From Sclerodactyla briareus (taxonomy: Eukaryota; Echinodermata; Holothuroidea; Dendrochirotida; Sclerodactylidae), in the NCBI GenBank assembly GCA_026419785.1, contig JAODTK010003298.1, forward strand, positions 1 to 64,000: a DNA stretch of 64,000 nt, given 5' to 3'. A model generated the notes under the pieces. It saw only the letters and a list, made by a program, of their open reading frames with translations. It was not told the DNA's origin and searched no databases. Positions 1 to 11,272 of this stretch are shown here, in pieces. A program made the position numbers and the translations under genes. The stretch's first letter is position 1; every line of letters starts with the position of its first letter.

Positions 1-1953
1 AGCTCTAACACCCCAAACTGGCTATAAATGAATGATCTATGAATCATCTAATTAAATTTTTGGCAGTGTCCGCTGTAACTAAACTATTGACATATTCGTC
101 CTCCGTTGCATAGACTAGCCTATTAAGTTTACAGAACGTCTGCAGTGTGTGGTCTTGAGCAATCATTTACCCAGCGTCCTTACTCGTGTGTAAAAATCAA
201 CTACGTCCCTCCACACACGAAATTGGTTATAATGATTATAAATAGGCGAACGTTATTTTATTAAATGTTTATCGTGGTGTTCCTCTTTTGAATAACTGAT
301 GACAACGTCCACACCGTTTTGCAGAGACCATCGTGGGTAGAAGAACGTCCCGCGATGTGATGGAAATTGAACTTCATAATTCTGTGTATGTCACCCACGT
401 CGATCGGTTCCGCGCATGATGTCCTCAATAATTAGGTGGTGTGGTCCTCTATAAATAGAGTAATGAGAAATCGTCCTCTGTTACATAGTCGACACGATTG
501 TAGAATATCTGCGATATGATGGTCTCGAGATAGTGTGTATTCCATCAATTGCTAGTTACTGAAAAACTATTTTTTGTATGAACAAATCCATGATGTCTCC
601 ATTGGCCGACTGTAATTTTGATGTTTTAATGTGGCTTCCTCTATCCGCATAGGAAATATCATACATACCAGACCTCAATTGCATAGACGCAACGTGATAT
701 AACGTGGATGTGTCCTCCTTTCGATGGTCCACGGAGTCCGTCCTCGTTTGAATAGGCCGAGTAACATCGCGACCTCGATTGACCGTCTTTTGTCAAGTTG
801 GCCTCAATCCCTTATATCTTAGCAATACTCATAGCCAGGACTTTAATTACTTAGGAGTAACTAAGAACTACTGGGGCCTCGTCCTATAATAACTGCTGTC
901 GATTAGACACGACCTCGGTGTGTAGGTGGACTGACATACCGACCCTCGATTGCAGGTCCTAGCCGGTATGTGTGTGTAATATGTGTGTAATGATACCTGT
1001 ATTCGCCACTGGGAAAGAAACTTGCTGTCCAGGCATATTGGCCCCGTCGTCCAGACATGTATCGGCAGTGGCTAGCCGAGGAGGTCGAATCCATAGCCCC
1101 CCGCAGGCTAGCGCTTTTTTTACAGCATGAGCCCCCAACTTTCCTTTTTTCCTTCATCCTCATTAATGGACCGAAACTTTGACGGCTAATAACTCACCTA
1201 TAACATCGTATTGAAAGTGGCTTGAACTATAGATACAGTTTTCCATTCTCCCTGAATAACCTCTCTATTGTTTCCAAGCCTGCAGTTGTCCCTTCAAGGT
1301 AAAATGCCCCATGCGAATTTTCAGCTGAGAGTTTCTGAAAATAAGTACAACCTGGTTTACCTACCCGAAAAGAAAAAAAGGACTTTTTTGAGGGGTGATG
1401 AAACTGGCAGGTACCCTTGGTTTGTAATACAAAGTGAATGTGTGCCGAACAATAATTTTAACAAGAAGTACCAGTATCAATGGTGGGTTTTACAGCTAAA
1501 GAAAAAGCTAGGAAGCTTGTCTTTTTTGTTTTTGAGAATGACACTTTTCTAGCAGGGGGCCAAAAAAAAAATGCCTCTAGCCCTCATCCCCGCTCCTCCC
1601 CTCTTTTCACAAGGCAAGATGCCTGGAGCATCTATGTGGATTGCGCATTTTGTATTCTCTCTTCTCTCCCTGTGTAAAGAACATCTGGATCACATACTTT
1701 ATTGACTCTAAGCATTCCATTACTCACTATTTTCCAATCTGATACAAAACGTTCAGTACAAATGTTCCACAGATTGATAATTCTTGATAGTCAGTTGAGC
1801 ACTCTTGAATAATATAGCCTATTTTTTTTATAAATAACTGATAGTATTAATTATTATCAATAATATTAACTATCATAAAATTGGGGGAAAAAAATTATCC
1901 ATTATTGTTTTATCAGAACAATATCTTGCTTATAGTTCCTTTGTTCTTTTCAG
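1..1953. other. Intronic or upstream sequence of the TMTC3-like gene
   Basis: No exon was recognised here. The first kilobase carries a degenerate repeat built around GTCCTC followed by a TTGCATAGAC-like word; the stretches at about 100-165 and 470-535 resemble each other over roughly 65 bases. Short open frames around 1268-1680 show no family resemblance. A pyrimidine-rich tract ending in CAG at 1951-1953 is the acceptor for the first recognised exon. Confidence 0.5.
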
Positions 1954-2110
1954 GAACTGAGCGATCCCTGTTCCTTCAGGTCCCAGATTACCGCAGCAAT
2001 GCAAGAATCTGGAACAATGTGGGTCATTCCTACGATCGGGAAAAAACCAGAAATAGCTCTCCAGTACTTTCAAACAGCGGAAATGGAAGTCGCGCTGCAA
2101 TTAATTATGG
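1954..2110 (+). CDS. TMTC3-like exon (first in window), TPR
   Basis: The acceptor is TTGTTCTTTTCAG. The exon reads RSLFLQVPDY and then NARIWNNVGHSYDRE, which matches the start of the TMTC3 TPR array (NAKLWNNVGHALENE in the human protein, from memory). It continues as ALQYFQTAEM after a one-base frame change in an A-run near 2041. The donor is uncertain; GTTTAC at about 2111 is one option and an earlier site near 2089 another. The 39-bp minisatellite begins just downstream. Confidence 0.75.
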
Positions 2111-2129
2111 GTTTACACTCTCTCCATTA

Positions 2130-3125
2130 CCGATGCGGCTTGCATCTGCCCTTGATCTCCCTCTGTCAATGTAGCATATATCTGCCCTAGATCGGGTACC
2201 CTGCTTGTCATGTAGTATATATCTCCCTAATCAACCCTGCTTGTAATTGTAGCATATATCTGCCCTAGACAACCTTGCTTGTCAATGTAGCATATATCAT
2301 GCCCTAGATCAACCCGCTTGTAAATGTACATATATCTGCCCTAGATCAACCTGCTTGTCATGTAAGGCATATATCTGCCCTAGATCAAGCTTGCTTGTCA
2401 ATGTATCAATATATCTTCCCTAGATTCAAGCTTGCTTGTCAATTTAGCATATATCTGCCCTATATCAACCCTGCTTGTAAATGTTAGCATATATCTGCCC
2501 AATCAACCAGCTTCAGCCGTCAATGTCGAGTATATCTGTTTAGATCAAACCCTCTTGTCAGGTAATAAATCTTGCCCTAGATTCACCGCTTCAGCTTGTC
2601 ATGTAGCGTATATCGTTCTAGAATCAACCCTGCTGTCAATGTAGCATATCTGTCCTAGATCAACCCTGCTTGTCAATGTAGCATTCTGTCCTTAGTCAAC
2701 CTGCTGGTCATTGTAAACTTATATCTGCCTTCTGATCAACCCTGCTTGTCCAATGTAGCATATATTTGCCCTAGATCCGACCTGCTTGTCAATGTATCAT
2801 ATATCTGCCCTAGATCAACCCGCTTGTCAATGTAGCGTATATCTGGCCCTAGATCACCCTGCTTGGTCAATGTAGCGTATCTCTGCCTAGATCAACCTTG
2901 TCTTGTAATGTCATCTATATTGGCCCTAGATCAACCTGCTTGTCAATGTAGCGATAGCTGCCCTAGATCAACATTGTCTTGTCATGTAATCATATATCTG
3001 GCCCTAGTCACCTTGCTTTCATGTAAATATATCGCCCTAGATCAACCCTGCCTTGTCAATGTGCATTTATCTGCCCTAGATCCAACTGCTTGTCAATGTG
3101 TTGTTAACTGCTCTTGATCGACCTA
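2130..3125. repeat. Minisatellite, 39-bp unit, about 25 copies
   Basis: The unit contains CATATATCTGCCCTAGATCA and CCCTGCTTGTCAATGTAG. Units differ by scattered substitutions and by many one-base gaps. The array fills the first part of the intron after the first recognised exon. Open frames across it are repeat artefacts. Confidence 0.9.
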
Positions 3126-3373
3126 GCCGCAAATAACTACCCGCTAATAAAACACTACATAGAGTTTTCAGGATGAATTCTGTGGATTTTGACTGTGAAT
3201 GTTCATTTTGGGTAAATTTTGTGTTCCCTTAAGCAGATGTTTTATAAGATTTTTTAAACAAACCTGCGACCCCACCGGAATTGCGTAGGACCCCAGTTGG
3301 GTTGCGACCCCAGGTATGGGAACCATGTTTTATTTTATGCTATGATTTATGTCGCTATCACTTCCATGCACAG

Positions 3374-3581
3374 CCTGTGATGGAGGAGCGTGGATCAATA
3401 CTGCCCGGGCCTATCAAGCTCTAAACATGACGATAAGCCATGGAACACTTCCGTATAGCTGAGCGCTTCATGCCCCCAAAAAACCATCGGCCGGAGGCTG
3501 CTGGACCCCAAGTATATCTCCATCTATCTCCATGGCACCGATACTGAGGAAGACCCTGCCAAGCAGGGGATGGCATTGGAG
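3374..3581 (+). CDS. TMTC3-like exon, TPR
   Basis: The acceptor is CTTCCATGCACAG. The exon reads GGAWINTARAYQALNMT, then AMEHFRIAERFMPPK, then GTDTEEDPAKQGMALE before the donor GTTTGT. This corresponds to the GAHMNVGRTYKNLNRT, MAKSLMP and NLANLI segments of TMTC3. Two single-base frame changes are needed around 3430-3445, inside the helix. The exon boundaries agree with the flanking TPR exons. Confidence 0.75.
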
Positions 3582-4565
3582 GTTTGTTAAGGACTTTTCT
3601 GGACTAATCTCATTGGTAACTCCTTTGGTTCACGATAGCACCGAGAAGATTCTCATGCTTAACCCTTGCCCAAGTCCTTCATGATTATTAAACATGTTTT
3701 CCATTTTCAGGTCTAAATTCCAAATCATTAGATATAAGGATTATCTCCAGTATCCTATGGTATGAAACAAGCGGGCTGCCCAGAGCTTTAAACCGCCTCG
3801 CTTGCCGAGATACAAAAACAGGCCCTGGTAACAGATTGTGCAATAACGCTAGCCTGTAATATGGAACAATTACTTTGCTGGTCCAGAGATATGGACACAG
3901 ACTCCTGTCCCTGCAGATATGGGAATGAACTCACTGGCCACAGATTGGAACAACCTCTCTATCAGGTATGAAACAAGTTTTATGAAAAAACTTTACAAAA
4001 CAACTAGTTAAAACAGACAGCTCGGTTCTACGTAAGAATATATATATGGAAGAGTGGGCTTTGATTTGGCTACGTGACAAATGTATATTTACAGTGGGCT
4101 CGATTAGCTGCTGCATTAACAATTGAATGGAAAAACAGTATGCTCTGATTAGCTACAGTAACACATATATATGGACCAGTGAGCTTGTATTGGCTACAGT
4201 AACAAATATGAATGGAACCCTCTCCTGGCCGGGGTCATCAGATCTGTTGCTATAGTAACTTCGTATGTTGAATAGCAGAGCACGATTATCGCACTAAACT
4301 CAAAATAAATTTATAACTTTGCCAACATGCGACTTGGATCCGTAGATTCTGGCGATAGAGAGGACGTTTGGGTGGCCAGATTGTAAGTAATAGAAATCGC
4401 CAGAATGTGCTAATAGGCTAAATAGAGGGGGCATTGGTAAGTATGAGACGGAACAGAGGAGAGAAGCAGACCCGAAAACCAGGTAAGTGGGTTGTGGTTT
4501 GGGATTGGTTGCTATAGAAATAAGGTGACTTAGCAAACCTCACTAGCATTGGTCTCTCTCTACAG
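3582..4565. other. Intron, no gene seen
   Basis: Between about 4030 and 4270 there is a loose tandem of roughly 60 bp with the words TTGGCTACAGTAACAAATAT and ATGGA. Nothing else was recognised. The 3' end is a CT-rich tract ending CTCTCTCTACAG. Confidence 0.5.
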
Positions 4566-4721
4566 CTCCTACGGAAGGCTATCAGGATGTGGCCAGAGTA
4601 TGAGGAAGCTTACATCAATCTGGGCGATCTATTAGTGCAGATGGACCGGCTCGATGATGCCGAGAAGGTCCTGTTGAAAACTGCTTGAGTTGCTCCAAGA
4701 AATGAGATTGGTCTGTACAAT
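4566..4721 (+). CDS. TMTC3-like exon, TPR, with in-frame TGA
   Basis: The acceptor is CTCTCTCTACAG and the donor is GTAAGT, both strong. The translation LRKAIRMWPEYEEAYINLGD continues to LLVQMDRLDDAEKVLLKTA, a complete TPR matching the [20 protein letters not shown] repeat of TMTC3. An in-frame TGA follows KTA with no frame change, and the same frame continues as VAPRNEIGLYN. The stop is either a sequence error or a real lesion. Confidence 0.8.
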
Positions 4722-5989
4722 GTAAGTATGATGTCTCTGATCTGTAGCATATTCAGTAGTTTGGTTTGGCACACCTTTTTTCGATGATATTTATTCCCAT
4801 GCACTGTGACTCACACAGTCTGTGTAACATTTCTCGTTAAAGTTCAGTGTTTAAAGCTTTTGGGGATGAGATGAATGTTTTTGGCTACTATTGTACCTTT
4901 TCATTCAATAACTATTGAGGATGATGGCCTTACGAGTTCTGCTTCCTCAAAATGCCCTGTATGACCATGAAGCCTATCTGTTCTTCAATGAATTCTGACA
5001 ACACAAACATGAATTCACACATGTGTTTGACTGGCTTAAAAAGAGTGACCTGTGGACCCCTTCCTTATTGCTAATTGAATAGGGATATAAAAGTGAGGAA
5101 AATAACACAGTCCCAAGCATTGGTGCTTGTCCTCAATCACGCTGTGAAAGAAGTATCCATCACTGGCGAGGCAAATAGCAAGGTTGTCAAAGTAGACACA
5201 GCTATAATATGTGGCGTTTATATACTGTTCCATGCTGTGCCATACTCGGTCCTCCCTTTTTGACCCAGATGGACTGGAGTACTATAAAATAAATGCCAAC
5301 CCATTGTGATTCTCAACGTGTAGGCTGAATTCGGTTATGCCATGTTCTGTTCCACTCCTGTTATTATCATTATTGTTATTATTATTATTATTATAAACCA
5401 GATTTATATAGCGCCACTTTCGATCCAAAGACGTTTGGAGGTGCTTCACAAAGGTGAAGATTGAATAATTATGACAACACAAGCTGAGATGAAATTATAG
5501 TAAAGATACATGTAAATAAACCCCACCAGCGGAAACTCCAGCCATGAAGTTCTAGAATACTGCTAGAATACTTGAAAATAGTCAAACAGCGGTAAAAGAT
5601 GAGACACTAACTACAATTTACAAGAATATGGAACAGAAAACTTTACTATAACATGAAACAATAAGAAAGTATACAGTGAAGCTATGCTATGTATGAGTAA
5701 TATGTGACATTTATTAATGTCCTTACAAAGGACATTATTTCCCATCATGGAAGCACTTTGCACATTCGTTTCTTCACATTTGTATTCCCACTGTTTACCT
5801 AGTAGCTGCCGAGTTAGTCTGATGGAGATTCATGAACAGGAGCAGTTTGTGATTGTGTTATCTTGCCATCGTATGAACAGCATAAACAGTGACATCAAAT
5901 ACAGCCACAAGGAATCGCTGGTACACCACAACTGGAAGTGTGGCCGTAATCAGTATGTGACTGCCTGTTGCCCACATTGGTCTCGGCTA
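4722..5989. other. Intron with a dispersed TATAGCGC repeat
   Basis: A run of TTATTA units at about 5360-5394 is followed by ATTTATATAGCGCCACTTTC and GGAGGTGCTTCACAAAG up to 5450. The same block recurs near 43,213-43,260 (TTATATAGCGCTTTTTCGAC with AAAGCGCTTCAACG), so it is a dispersed repeat. The rest shows no recognised gene. Confidence 0.5.
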
Positions 5990-7650
5990 GTCACGATGGT
6001 GAGAGATTTGGCAATATATATAGACTTTGAAAACGACACAGTTCCACATGCATTCCTTCTATATAGACCATGAAAATGCCCATTTTCCACATGCATTCCT
6101 TCTATGGAGACTGTGTGACTGCCCATTTTCCACATGCAATCATTCTATAGGGACTGTGTAACTGCCCCATTTTCCACATGCAATCATTCTATAGAGACCG
6201 TGTAACTGCCCATTTTCCACATGCAATCATCTATAGAGACCGTTTAACTGCCCATTTTCACATGCAATCATTCTATAGGGACTGTGTAACTGCCCATTTT
6301 CCACATGCAATCATCTATAGAGACTGTGTAACTGCCCATTTTCCACATGCAATCCTTCTATAGAGACTGTGTACTGCCCATTTTCCACATGTAATCCTTC
6401 TATAGAGACCATGTAACTGCCCATTTTCCACATGCAATCCTTCTATAGAGACCGTGTAACTGCCCACTTTCCACATGCAATCCTTCTATAGAGACTGTGT
6501 AACTGCCCATTTTCCACATGCATCCCTTCTATAGAGACCGTGTAACTGCCCATTTTCCACATGCAATCATTCTATAGAGACTGTGTGACTGCCCATTTTC
6601 CACATGCAATCCTTCTATAGAGACGTGTAACTGCCCATTTTCCACATGTAATCCTTCTATAGAGACGTGTAACTGCCCCATTTTCCACATGCATCCCTTC
6701 TATAGAGACGTGTAACTGCCCATTTTCCAAATGCAATCATCTATAGAGACTGTGTGACTGCCCAGTGGGACTGCCCATTTTCCACATGCAATCATTCTAT
6801 AGGGACTGTGTAACTGCCCATTTTCCACATGCGATCCTTCTATAGAGACCGTGTTGTAAATGCCCATTTTCCACATGCAATCATTCTATAGGGACTGTGT
6901 AACTGCCCATTTTCCACATGCAATCCTTCTATAGAGACCGTGTAACTGCCCATTTTCCACATGCAATCATTCTATAGAGACTGTGTAACTGCCCATTTTC
7001 CACATGCATCCCTTCTATAGAGACGTGTAACTGCCCATTTTCCACATGCGATCCTTCTATAGGGACTGTGTAACTGCCCATAATCCACACGCAATCCCTA
7101 TATAGAGACTGTGCAACTGCCCATTTTCCACATGCAATCCTTCTATAGAGACGTGTAACTGCCCATTTTCCACATGCAATCCCTATATAGAGACTGTGCA
7201 ACTGCCCATTTTCCAATGCAATCATTCTATAGAGACGGTGTAACTGCCCATTTTCCACATGCAATCCCTATATTGAGACTGTGTAACTGCCCCCTTTCCA
7301 CATGCAATCCCTATATAGAGACTGTGTAACTGCCCCCTTTCCACATGCAATCCTTCTATAGAGACCGTGTAACTGTCCCTTGTCCACATGCAATCATTAT
7401 GTAGAGACTGTAATTGCCCATTTTCCACATGCAATCCTTATATAGAGACCGTGCAACTGCCCTTCTCCACATGCAATCCTTATGTGGAGACCGTGTAACT
7501 GCCCCTTCTCCACATGTAATCCTCTATAGAGACCGTGTAACTGCCCATTTTCCACATGTAATCCTTATGTAGAGACCGTGTAACTGCCCCTTCTCCACAT
7601 GTAATCCTTATGTAGAGACCGTGTAACTGTCCCTTCTCCACATGTAATCC
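5990..7650. repeat. Minisatellite, 43-bp unit, about 38 copies
   Basis: The unit contains CTATAGAGACCGTGTAACTG, CCCATTTTCCACATGCAAT and CCTT. Units vary by TATAGAGAC versus TATGTAGAGACC and by one-base gaps such as GACGTG versus GACCGTG. The 3' units change to CCCTTCTCCACATGTAATCC, and the last ends about 18 bases before the next exon, so array sequence forms part of its acceptor region. Confidence 0.95.
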
Positions 7651-7667
7651 TCATTCATGTTCTACAG

Positions 7668-7800
7668 ATGGGAGTAGTTGCTGTTAGGAAGAATGACACT
7701 GCGCAGGCGATTGAATGGTTTGAGAGATGTCTGCACTTCCACCCAAGAGCCCCCATGCCATGTTCAGCCTGACAGCATTGAGTGAGCGGCAGACTTGCGA
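7668..7800 (+). CDS. TMTC3-like exon, TPR
   Basis: The acceptor TCATGTTCTACAG is followed by MGVVAVRKNDTAQAIEWFER and CLHFHPRAP. After one extra base in a C-run near 7750 the frame continues as HAMFSLTALSERQ. This matches the [20 protein letters not shown] repeat of TMTC3. The donor is not clear; GTTTAT at 7801 is the nearest choice. Confidence 0.75.
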
Positions 7801-8339
7801 GTTTATGATAAGCGATGTTGGACAGGTTATGGCCATTTAATTTCCTCCTTTTTTTTCCTTTGACTGCAAAACAGGGTTCCCCGTGGAAAACCTGGAAAAA
7901 ATCATGGAATTTCATCAATAGAAATCCAGGCCTGGATAAATTTTGAAATCAGTGAAAAGTTGTTGAGTCATGGGAATTTCCATGAAGTGATGTTGTGACT
8001 TTCTCGCAGCTGTTAGCTGTTGTTGCTTTGGCTCAGTTTTGGGGTGTTCAGTTGATAATTCTGTGTGAGATGTCATAGAGAAGGTCATGGAAATCCTTCG
8101 TTTGGTTATGAAAAAGTACTGGAAAAGTCATGGAAATAGATTACCCACATTCTGCAGGAACCCTGCCCAAAGTGCTTGTGATCATTTTAGTGTACAACCT
8201 GTGGAGCAGCAGGGTCAATTGGCAAGGCGGTCAATGCTGAACCACGGTACATGGTAGGAACTGGAGCCAGCTGCGGACAGATGTTCACATCTACCCCTGC
8301 CCCCTTCTAATGAGGCCACAAAATATACCATAATCAGCT

Positions 8340-9008
8340 GCAATACCTCACTAACCTACTTACATTACATGTTAATGGTATACTTACCTTACAGGCTGCT
8401 GGCTACAGCTGATCCCAAGAACCCTAGACCCAGCAACCCAACGCTAATGGCCCTTTGCTGAGCTGACGTTGGTGTGTTAAATGGCGATATGCGCAGTTTT
8501 GCATTGTCTCCAGACGCACTACCTGAAAATGTCCCTGAAAGAGTTAACACAGACCGTAGTTGATCAGACAATTTAACGCATGAAAATTGAATCCGTGTGT
8601 CAGTCCATGCCAAGGGGAAATTCTGCCTCAATTTGTCCCCGGTAGAGTAGCACATACCGTAGATGGTTAAACACTTCAGCGCACATAGAGGTGATCGCGT
8701 GTTAGTCCAGGTCTGAGGGACATTTTCAAATTGCTTCAATATATTGCACGGCGTGCTTTTGCAGTTGATATAATAGCTCCATGCAAGAACCACATTGACA
8801 CACCTACTTACATTATATGTTGATGGTTTACTTACTGTACAGGCTGCTGGTGCTACAGCTACACTGAATCCCAAGAACCACTTTGACACACCTACTTACA
8901 TTATATATTGATGGCATACTAACCCCAAGCTACTGACTACAGCTAATCCCAAGAACCACATTGATACACCTGCTTACATTATATGTTGATGGTTTACTTA
9001 CTGTACAG
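8340..9008. repeat. Repeated copies of the exon 5 acceptor region
   Basis: Four related segments begin near 8345, 8780, 8882 and 8962. Each holds CCTACTTACATTATATGTTG, then TACTTACTGTACAG-like sequence, then GCTGCTGG or a worn form, and ACAGCTGATCCCAAGAA. Only the last copy continues into a full TPR exon. Between the first two copies there is another weak tandem pair (about 8560-8650 and 8660-8750) beginning ACCGTAG. Confidence 0.75.
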
Positions 9009-9131
9009 GCTGCTGGTGCTACAGCTACAGCTGATCCCAAGAATTCCCAGCTGATGGCTAAGATTGGACTGATCTACAAGAAAGCCGATGATTTACCAAA
9101 TGCTGCTACTTATCTTGAAATTGCTGTTGAG
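9009..9131 (+). CDS. TMTC3-like exon, TPR
   Basis: The acceptor TACTTACTGTACAG lies within the repeated block upstream. The exon opens with a low-complexity AAGATATADPKNSQ stretch, then AKIGLIYKKADDLPNAA and TYLEIAVE, a TPR like [20 protein letters not shown] of TMTC3. The donor is GTTTGT. The frame is open throughout. Confidence 0.8.
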
Positions 9132-9289
9132 GTTTGTAGATTGGGAAGGGAGGGGAAGGCAGCGGGTTGTATGCGGGCTGAGACAGTTTTTTATGTTTCA
9201 GTGCCTTTCGATGCTATTTGGGTTCCCTATGCACCTCCAATACAAGTGCAGGATGCATTGTAAAGGGGCTCATATAATAGCTAAGAAAA

Positions 9290-10110
9290 AAAAATAAACG
9301 TATCAGCACGAACCCAATGCCTATATGGTATAATAATATAATTTTGATGCCATTAAAAGTTTGTTTTCTGTCGAAATCCAAAAGCATTCTTTCATGCTAT
9401 GGCATTCGTGACAAAAAACTAAATATATAAGTGCGAACCCAAAACCTGTATGATACACTATCACAGGTTATAGGCATTAAAAGACAACTGCAGGCTTGGA
9501 TAAAACAGAGGTTATATTGTGGAGAATGGAAAACTGTATCTCTAGGTCCAAACCCATTTCAATACATGTTCCTATGTGGAGTTATTGACCTTCAAAGTTG
9601 GGGCCATTATGCAGAGAAATTGGGGAGAACTCCAATTGTGCAATAACGCATGACGTCACACAAGGACAACAAAGGAAACCATGTTGTGTATTTGATTGTT
9701 TCATTTTGCTGAATAACTCAACATTTAGCTGAAGTTCTGTTGTCTTTCTCTCACCAAAGTAGCCATCAACACCCTACAAACCCATACAGCCCTTCCTCTC
9801 CCATAGACGAAATGCTTCTCGAAGTGAAATTGATGTTTGAACTCCAATAGAAAACAAAGAATGTTGCAGGGTTTTGCAAGTATGACATCAATTATTATTG
9901 CATGATGGGATGCATTTCGATCTTGCGCAATACACATGCTTGACAATACACAAACTTCAAATGACTATATCTCCGTAATGGAAAGTCCTATGAACTTCCA
10001 TTTTGGACTGACGCATTCAGTTTTATCCAGCTATCAAATTAGTAAAAATCATCCTGTAGTTGTCCTTTGAAAGTTTGTGAATGTGTATTGTCGAAATAAA
10101 AAAGCATATG
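9290..10110 (+). repeat. Dispersed repeat family A, copy 1
   Basis: A long non-coding repeat carries CTATGTGGAGTTATTGACCT, TGCGCAATAACG-like sequence with TGACGTCA, a TTGTTTCATT block and AGTAGCCATCAACACCCTAC. Related copies lie at about 26,820-27,565 (same orientation) and 54,170-54,620 (opposite orientation). The word GCGAACCCAA...CCTATATGG occurs twice at its left side. No protein was recognised. Confidence 0.6.
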
Positions 10111-10734
10111 TCATTCTTGCACAACCCTGCCCCCTTGTACATAGCGTTATTTAAAAACCTTGGTTGCACATCATCCTGAGGAGTAACCACTCTTGACTGT
10201 TGAGAGAGGTAGCGAATGTAAAATGCGATATTCTAAACATTCAGTAAAGAGACTAACACTATGACGGGTTCTGGTGTGTTCAATCAACAAATGATGCTGC
10301 AACATTGTTGGTGCAGTGCAAAGTGGAATTCAACGATGGAATAGGGAAAAGTTAGTTAGGAGCATCAATGTGAACAGCGCCTAGCTGTGGGGGCAGATGA
10401 TCACCATGCACTGGTACGATATTCTCTTTGATATGCATAACTGCTGGTGTCTACACTGACTGTAGTTCGTTTGCACACAAGTGACTGACAATGACTAACA
10501 TAACCCAACCTACGTGCTATGCTCAGTATATATGTGTGTAGAATACAGGGCTATGACACAACATATATAGTATGATATTGAAAGCCTGTGATATGGGAGA
10601 AAGGGAAGATTGAAAGTCAGGAGCATCAATGTGAACAGTGCCTAGCTGCGGGCTTAATGATCCCCACACACTAGTATGATATTCCTTTGAACTTGCGGTG
10701 TTATACAGTCACGCTAATATATAGTGACATGGGT

Positions 10735-11272
10735 AACAGGGTTTATTACCACTCGTGAGCTAGCTGTAGCAAGGTTCACTACAGCTCGTGAGCTAGCTGT
10801 AGCAGGGGTTACTATAGCTCGTGAGCTAGCTGTAGCAGGGTTTACTACAGCTCGTGAGCTAGCTGTTTCAGTAGCAGAGTTTACTACAGCTCGTGAGCTA
10901 GCTGTAGCAGGGTTTACTACAGCTTGTGAGCTAGCTGTAGCAGGGTTTACTACAGTTTGTGAGCTTGCTGTAGCAGGGTTTACTACAGCTCGTGAGCCAG
11001 CTGTAGCAGGGTTTACTACAGCTTGTGAGCTAGCTATTTCAGTAGCAGGGTTTACTACAGCTTGTGAGCTAGCTGTAGCAGGGTTTACTATAGCTTGTGA
11101 GCTAGCTGTAGCAGGTTTACTACAGCTCGTGAGCTAGCTGTAGCAGGGGTTACTATAGCTCGTGAGCTAGCTGTAGCAGGGTTTACTATAGCTCGTGAGC
11201 TTGCTGTAGCAGGGTTTTCTACAGCTTGTGAGCTAGCTGTAGCAGGGTTTACTACAGCTCGTGGCTGCTGTA
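10735..11272. repeat. Minisatellite, 33-bp unit, about 16 copies
   Basis: The unit contains GTGAGCTAGCTGTAGCAGGG and TTTACTACAGCTC. The arms TACAGCT and AGCTGTA flank GTGAGC, so each unit junction is partly self-complementary. Because 33 is a multiple of three, both strands give spurious repetitive open frames (ARELAVAGFTT on plus). Two units carry an insertion TTTCAGTAGCA. Confidence 0.95.

Noticed and set aside
5990-7650. CRISPR-like array (regular units of 43 bp)
   Set aside because: Units are directly contiguous with no unique spacers, and the setting is an animal intron.
8389-8889. Minus-strand open frame of 166 codons
   Set aside because: It runs antisense through the copied exon 5 acceptor segments; no domain.
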